A DNA stretch of 18,192 nucleotides from Fimenecus sp045613065 (lineage in GTDB: Bacteria > Bacillota > Clostridia > Oscillospirales > Acutalibacteraceae): positions 1-18,192 of the forward strand of contig JAZLAH010000068.1 in the NCBI GenBank assembly GCA_045613065.1, in the 5' to 3' direction. The notes under the pieces are model-generated. The model was given only the letters and a program-made list of their open reading frames with translations. It was not told the DNA's origin and searched no databases. A program made the translations under genes and the position numbers. Each line of letters begins with the position of its first letter. Within the stretch, counting starts at the first letter, position 1. Shown in pieces: positions 15,300 through 18,192 of this stretch.

Positions 15300-16766
15300 T
15301 TAGCTACCGATAAGACCCTCTTTAAGAGTAACATCAAATCCTTGTTCTTTATATCTTTCATACATATCATGATTGTTTATGATGTTTACGATTCTACCAA
15401 CAAAGAATGCGATAGGTTTAAGATACCAAGCTGAATTTTTGTAGTTATGACCACCTTGCTTTGATGTTTTTGTAATTTCAAGACGATTAAATTCTTCGTT
15501 AGTTTCAGAAGAGTATGATTTGAAGGTGAGAGTATCTTCTGTAATGTCTATAAGGTTATAAATAGTCTCGTTTTCTTCAAGACGAGTATAGCCAACATGC
15601 TCACCAACAGGTGGTACGTCGCCCTCGTCATCGAGTGTAGATGCGTGGCGTGATATTGAACCAGATGATACATAGACTGTGCCTTCTGGGTTTGTGAGCT
15701 GAGCATTGTGGCTGGTTTCTTCTACAGTTTTTCTGCCATAAATAACATTTGAAACGCTGTAATAATGGCTGTGTCCGTAAAGACACATATCAACACCGAA
15801 TTCATCAAAGAAAGGTGTCCATAAAAGTTTTAACATTGCATTTTCCGAATCAAGCCAAGGCTCTCTTCCGCCAAACATATCGTGATGCATAACAGCAATC
15901 ACCCACACAGCATCTTCGTTCTGCTCTGTTGCATTTTTCATAAATTTATAATGCTCTCTCATTGATACGTTACAGGAGTCAAGAATAAGGAAAAGTGCAT
16001 CTCCTTGTCTGAACCAATAATCGTTGCCTATGTATGATTTAAAGGTCTGTTCTTCCTCATTTGGGAATGATGTATAGTCTTTATACCCAACACTTTTTCT
16101 GTCGTGATTTCCTACAGCAAGTGAAAAAGGAATTGATTTAATAAGAGCAGGGGAGCTTAAGCCTTCATATTCGTTTCTGAGACCTTCTGAAGCCTGGTCA
16201 CCGCCTGAAACAATTGCATCAATTGTGTTTCCTTCGAAACCAGCTGTTTTTACAGCATCCTCAAGGACTTCGTTCCAAAGATATGATGTATCACGAAGTT
16301 CGGTTTCATTATCTTCGTTATCTTCAGTAACGTGAATGTCAGAAACATAAAGTACTGTATCCTTTTCGTTTTTCTCAATAGTGAATGTATATGTATTTGA
16401 TTTGAAATCACCACTGAAACACTTGTAGGTATAAATACCTGCATCAAGGTTGGTAAGAGTTACATACAGACGATTGTCACCTTCTGCAGTTTTTTTCGCA
16501 GTTGCATCGATTTTTTCACTGCCTTTGATGCTTTTCAGTTCAATGTATCCTTCGTCTGTATCGGAATACCAAGCAATTGTTCTGTCGTTTTCATCACTAC
16601 CAACAAACATTGTTACAGCAGCTTCGTTATCATCGGTTTTAATCTCCCAAGTCTTGTCCCAAATGCCCTTGCTGATTTCATCAAATAAAGCAAAAGATGT
16701 TGATGAAATGTTAAAGAGCATAACAAAGACCATAAAAATACACAAAAATTTTTTCGACATTTTCAT
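15300..16766 (-). CDS. Secreted calcineurin-like metallophosphoesterase (purple acid phosphatase-like layout)
   Basis: This 488-residue exported phosphoesterase uses a two-metal centre. The start at 16766 was chosen because AAGGAG ends 9 nt upstream; an in-frame ATG at 16784 precedes that site. A signal peptide follows (about residues 1-27, ending SFA). Residues 45-132 form a beta-rich FN3/purple-acid-phosphatase-N-like domain. The metallophosphoesterase motifs are complete and in order: SDIH (D143, H145), GGD (D190), GNHD (N220, H221), VMHHD (about H294) and GHSH (H332, H334). The C-terminal part (about 395-488) has no anchor that I recognise. Such enzymes cleave phosphate esters, nucleotides or wall-linked phosphates outside the cell; the substrate is unknown. 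It has its own promoter and converges with the SLH hydrolase on a shared terminator. Confidence 0.9.
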   Translation of the reverse strand: MKMSKKFLCIFMVFVMLFNISSTSFALFDEISKGIWDKTWEIKTDDNEAAVTMFVGSDENDRTIAWYSDTDEGYIELKSIKGSEKIDATAKKTAEGDNRLYVTLTNLDAGIYTYKCFSGDFKSNTYTFTIEKNEKDTVLYVSDIHVTEDNEDNETELRDTSYLWNEVLEDAVKTAGFEGNTIDAIVSGGDQASEGLRNEYEGLSSPALIKSIPFSLAVGNHDRKSVGYKDYTSFPNEEEQTFKSYIGNDYWFRQGDALFLILDSCNVSMREHYKFMKNATEQNEDAVWVIAVMHHDMFGGREPWLDSENAMLKLLWTPFFDEFGVDMCLYGHSHYYSVSNVIYGRKTVEETSHNAQLTNPEGTVYVSSGSISRHASTLDDEGDVPPVGEHVGYTRLEENETIYNLIDITEDTLTFKSYSSETNEEFNRLEITKTSKQGGHNYKNSAWYLKPIAFFVGRIVNIINNHDMYERYKEQGFDVTLKEGLIGS

Positions 16767-16806
16767 ATTCTTTTTCTCCTTCATTTTACATATTTCTTAT
16801 GAGATT

Positions 16807-16835
16807 ATTATACTATGTGCATATGAAAAACGCAA
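16807..16835 (-). promoter_or_regulatory. Probable promoter of the metallophosphoesterase gene
   Basis: On the minus strand, a perfect -10 TATAAT (16812-16807) has a weak -35 TTGCGT (16835-16830) 17 bp upstream, about 40 bp before the start codon. Confidence 0.65.
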
Positions 16836-16879
16836 GATGGTAGATATATAAGAAAAAACCAAGGCTATTTCTAACAATC

Positions 16880-16908
16880 TTGATTATTAAATGCTTATAT
16901 GATAAAAT
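16880..16908 (+). promoter_or_regulatory. Promoter of the small BspA-type gene
   Basis: -35 TTGATT (16880-16885) and -10 TAAAAT (16903-16908) have a 17-bp spacer with an extended -10 TGA, about 37 bp before the start codon. Confidence 0.75.
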
Positions 16909-16945
16909 CCATTTAGATAAGCATTGTAAAAAGAGGTGAGCCATT

Positions 16946-17878
16946 ATGAAAAAAGCATTATCAATTGTCTTTGTTGTGTTTATGTTTTTAAGTATTATGT
17001 CCTTGACTGTTTTCGCGACAGATGATGAAACAGAAAAAAATTGGACAACTTCTTTCGATGAAGCAACAGGTACGCTTACTGTTTCCGGTACAGGTGTTGT
17101 TGACGGATTATATCCCCTCGATTGTTTTGCATATAACGGAGAATCCTATGAAAAAGAAGAAAATTTCGATATAAAGAAACTGGTTATTGAGGAAGGCATA
17201 ACAGGACTTTCCGTTTCTTTTTCATATCTTCATGAGTTAACGGAAGTTGTTTTTCCAAGCACTTTAAAAAGTATCGACTGTTGCTTTAATTATTGTGAGA
17301 AATTAGAGTATGTCGAGTTCCCCGAGAATGTTAAAAAGATAGGTAATCATTCATTCAATGACTGTGATAATCTGAGTAGAATCAAATTTAACGATTCTAT
17401 TTCAATTAGTGACAGACGAAGTGAATTCGGCGAACGGATACTTTATGATTTTTCAAATTTACCGTCATTAAAAGAGGTCACAATTCCTGACGGTTCATTT
17501 TTAGGCGGAGCTTTTTGGGATTGCGAAAATTTAACAAAGGTTGTTATGGAAGGTCATATTGATCTTGGGGGAAATAATGACTGCAACGGATATGCAATTA
17601 ATTTTGGCGGAGAGCATCATAGCCAGAATTTAGTTGTATATGTTAATAACCAAGCTATGGCAGATAACCTGAAAGAATATTGTGAGTACGAATTCGGAGT
17701 TAATGCTTTTTTCAAAATTGTAAACATTAATATAAAAGAGAAAATCGTCAATAATGCAGAATTTGTTATACCAATCGTTTTAGTCATTGTCCTTGCAGGT
17801 GCTGTACCAATAACTGTAAAGAAAAATCAAAAAAAGAAAGAGCTCCCATTGAATATGGAGCTCTTTCTTTTTGGTTGA
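16946..17878 (+). CDS. Small BspA-type leucine-rich repeat surface protein with C-terminal membrane anchor
   Basis: This 310-residue protein has a signal peptide (about 1-25, ending VFA). The opening strand pattern WTTSFDEATGTLTVSGTGVV is common at the start of BspA-type proteins of Clostridia. Several LRR_5 repeats follow at about 70-200 (LTEVVFPSTLKSIDCCF; LEYVEFPENVKKIGNHSF; LSRIKFNDSI). A single membrane helix at about 272-290 (FVIPIVLVIVLAGAVPITV) is followed by a lysine-rich inside tail, so the repeats face outward. GAGG at 16933-16936 supports the start. The last 15 or so codons are formed by a terminator hairpin, so the tail sequence may be dictated by RNA structure. The ligand is unknown. 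It is a second, unrelated-length BspA-type gene in this window and does not share the long duplicated unit of the first. Confidence 0.85.
   Translation: MKKALSIVFVVFMFLSIMSLTVFATDDETEKNWTTSFDEATGTLTVSGTGVVDGLYPLDCFAYNGESYEKEENFDIKKLVIEEGITGLSVSFSYLHELTEVVFPSTLKSIDCCFNYCEKLEYVEFPENVKKIGNHSFNDCDNLSRIKFNDSISISDRRSEFGERILYDFSNLPSLKEVTIPDGSFLGGAFWDCENLTKVVMEGHIDLGGNNDCNGYAINFGGEHHSQNLVVYVNNQAMADNLKEYCEYEFGVNAFFKIVNINIKEKIVNNAEFVIPIVLVIVLAGAVPITVKKNQKKKELPLNMELFLFG
17831..17872. terminator. Strong bidirectional terminator overlapping the end of the BspA-type gene
   Basis: A perfect 16-bp stem pairs 17831-17846 with 17857-17872 around a 10-nt loop. The arm ends are A-rich and T-rich, giving T-runs on both strands. 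It lies inside the 3' end of the plus-strand gene and also downstream of tmRNA on the minus strand, so it can serve both. Confidence 0.9.
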
Positions 17879-17922
17879 ACAACGTTCCGTGGGTGCGAAT
17901 CAGTGTTCGTCTGACTTTTATT

Positions 17923-18192
17923 TGGTGGAGATGGCGGGAGTCGAACCCGCGTCCGAAAACCTATTCCTGAAACTTTCTACGAGCGTAGTTTATCTACTGG
18001 AATTCCCTACGGGACAGCCGATAAACAGGCATTCCTTTCGGTAGTCTTGTTATGTGTGACGGACTACAAGACGATTATCCGTTCACATTTACTGCTAAAT
18101 GACACTCCGTACCGAGTCGCAGTCCTCTCGGGGGAATGCTCGCCGCTAATTAAGCAGCAAGAAGTACTTTTTCGTTTTTGTCGTTTATTTTT
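17923..18192 (-). ncRNA. ssrA: Transfer-messenger RNA (tmRNA), 3' part, cut by the window end
   Basis: On the minus strand the sequence ends with a tRNA-like 3' half: T arm GCGGG/CCCGC (17934-17938 with 17946-17950), T loop containing TTCGA, acceptor strand and encoded CCA at 17925-17923. The tag frame reads NDKNEKVLLAA then TAA (stop at 18152-18150). tmRNA frees stalled ribosomes and marks the unfinished protein for ClpXP/ClpAP-type proteases. The 5' tRNA-like half and the first pseudoknot lie beyond 18192. The tag ends LLAA; LAA is the part read by the proteases. The codon before AAC would be ATA by alignment with the E. coli tag, but the resume codon cannot be fixed from this partial sequence. 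Confidence 0.95.

Overview
The window looks like a chromosomal piece of a low-GC Gram-positive bacterium of the class Clostridia, probably an Oscillospirales/Ruminococcaceae-type gut anaerobe. The basis is AT-rich DNA, strong AGGAGG-type ribosome sites, sigma-A promoters with extended -10 boxes, S-layer homology (SLH) and dockerin-like modules, BspA-type leucine-rich surface proteins and a one-piece tmRNA. The lineage is an inference; no phylogenetic marker was searched. I see no insertion sequence, prophage gene, CRISPR array or tRNA.

Layout. 1-90: the 3' end of an unidentified gene and its terminator. 344-3880 (-): a large secreted protein with a helical N-terminal region, a Big_2 Ig-like domain, BspA-type repeats containing a recent 438-bp internal tandem duplication, and a C-terminal dockerin-like EF-hand pair. 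3881-4340: a gene-free AT-rich gap. 4341-10078 (+): one apparent four-gene operon with a clear promoter and terminator. It encodes a membrane-anchored Ig-like protein, two different Wzz/BY-kinase fusion proteins (chain-length regulator joined to a tyrosine autokinase) and an ABC exporter. No glycosyltransferase, flippase or polymerase accompanies them. 10105-10491: a single-gene unit encoding a stand-alone PqqD-like protein (RiPP recognition element fold).

10499-13711: a FAD-dependent oxidoreductase (-) and an AMP-forming acyl-CoA synthetase (+), divergently transcribed from interleaved promoters, which suggests joint control and a shared lipid or acyl substrate. 13725-15276: a secreted SGNH/GDSL hydrolase carrying an SLH cell-wall anchor. 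15300-16835 (-): a secreted calcineurin-like metallophosphoesterase. 16880-17878 (+): a small BspA-type protein with a C-terminal membrane anchor. 17923-18192 (-): the 3' part of ssrA (tmRNA), which runs off the end of the window.

The theme is the cell surface: at least five products carry signal peptides or membrane anchors. The most unusual unit is the 4420-10053 operon, which has the phospho-tyrosine control parts of a capsule locus and an exporter but none of the sugar-assembly enzymes. The adjacent PqqD-like gene is also missing its usual partners.
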